DNA from: Candidatus Cloacimonas sp. SDB
GTDB lineage: Bacteria > Cloacimonadota > Cloacimonadia > Cloacimonadales > TCS61
NCBI GenBank assembly: GCA_001412425.1
Contig: LKUH01000321.1
Location: 1 to 6,505 of the forward strand
DNA length: 6,505 bases
Direction of reading: 5' to 3'
Shown: piece after piece, positions 6,480 to 6,505 of the stretch
How positions within the stretch are numbered: position 1 is the stretch's first letter
How the letters are laid out: each line of letters starts with the position of its first letter
Made by a program: the position numbers and the translations under genes
The notes under the pieces: model-generated
Databases searched by the model: none
Seen by the model: only the letters and a program-made list of their open reading frames with translations
Told to the model about the DNA's origin: nothing

Positions 6480-6505
6480 TTTTCCTCCGAAATTTTTTCT
6501 TACTG

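Noticed and set aside
6491..6505. Possible end of an upstream gene (TAA on the - strand at 6502-6500), perhaps an acyl kinase
   Set aside because: Only one or two codons would be visible, so no gene can be supported.

Overview
This is an AT-rich bacterial window that is almost fully coding. It holds six genes: the 3' end of one gene on the + strand, followed by five complete genes that all read on the - strand. The gene set points to a diderm anaerobe of the FCB (Fibrobacterota-Chlorobiota-Bacteroidota) superphylum. It includes an LptF/LptG-type lipopolysaccharide export permease, a phosphate butyryltransferase-type enzyme, and a large secreted protein ending in a type IX secretion (Por) sorting domain. 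That secreted protein also carries Kre9/KNH-like repeats and a lamin-tail domain, a mixture I associate with Cloacimonadota and relatives. The phylum assignment is inference from gene style, not a search.

Layout, left to right. Positions 2-331 (+) encode the C-terminal three-helix part of an LptF/LptG-family permease that is cut by the window edge. Its stop lies two bases from the stop of the convergent gene at 334-2580 (-), a 748-residue secreted multidomain surface protein. Next is 2650-3621 (-), a 323-residue DUF6765-like protein rich in His/Asp motifs that resemble metal sites. A 190-base AT-rich spacer (3622-3811) follows, with an intrinsic terminator and a possible promoter. Finally, 3812-6479 (-) is a tight three-gene operon read in the order ptb-type acyltransferase, rpiB, glyA. 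It has a 4-base ATGA overlap and a 2-base gap, and it ends at the terminator.

How the genes work together. The operon joins acyl-CoA/acyl-phosphate exchange (fermentation energy metabolism), ribose-5-phosphate/ribulose-5-phosphate interconversion, and serine/glycine one-carbon metabolism. LptF/G serves the outer membrane, and the 748-residue protein is probably delivered to the cell surface or outside.

No clear new defence, mobile or RNA system is visible. The points most worth a second look are an extra stretch of about 14 residues inside the EGYP...RYYGG active-site loop of GlyA, the uncharacterised DUF6765-like protein, and the domain mix of the secreted protein.
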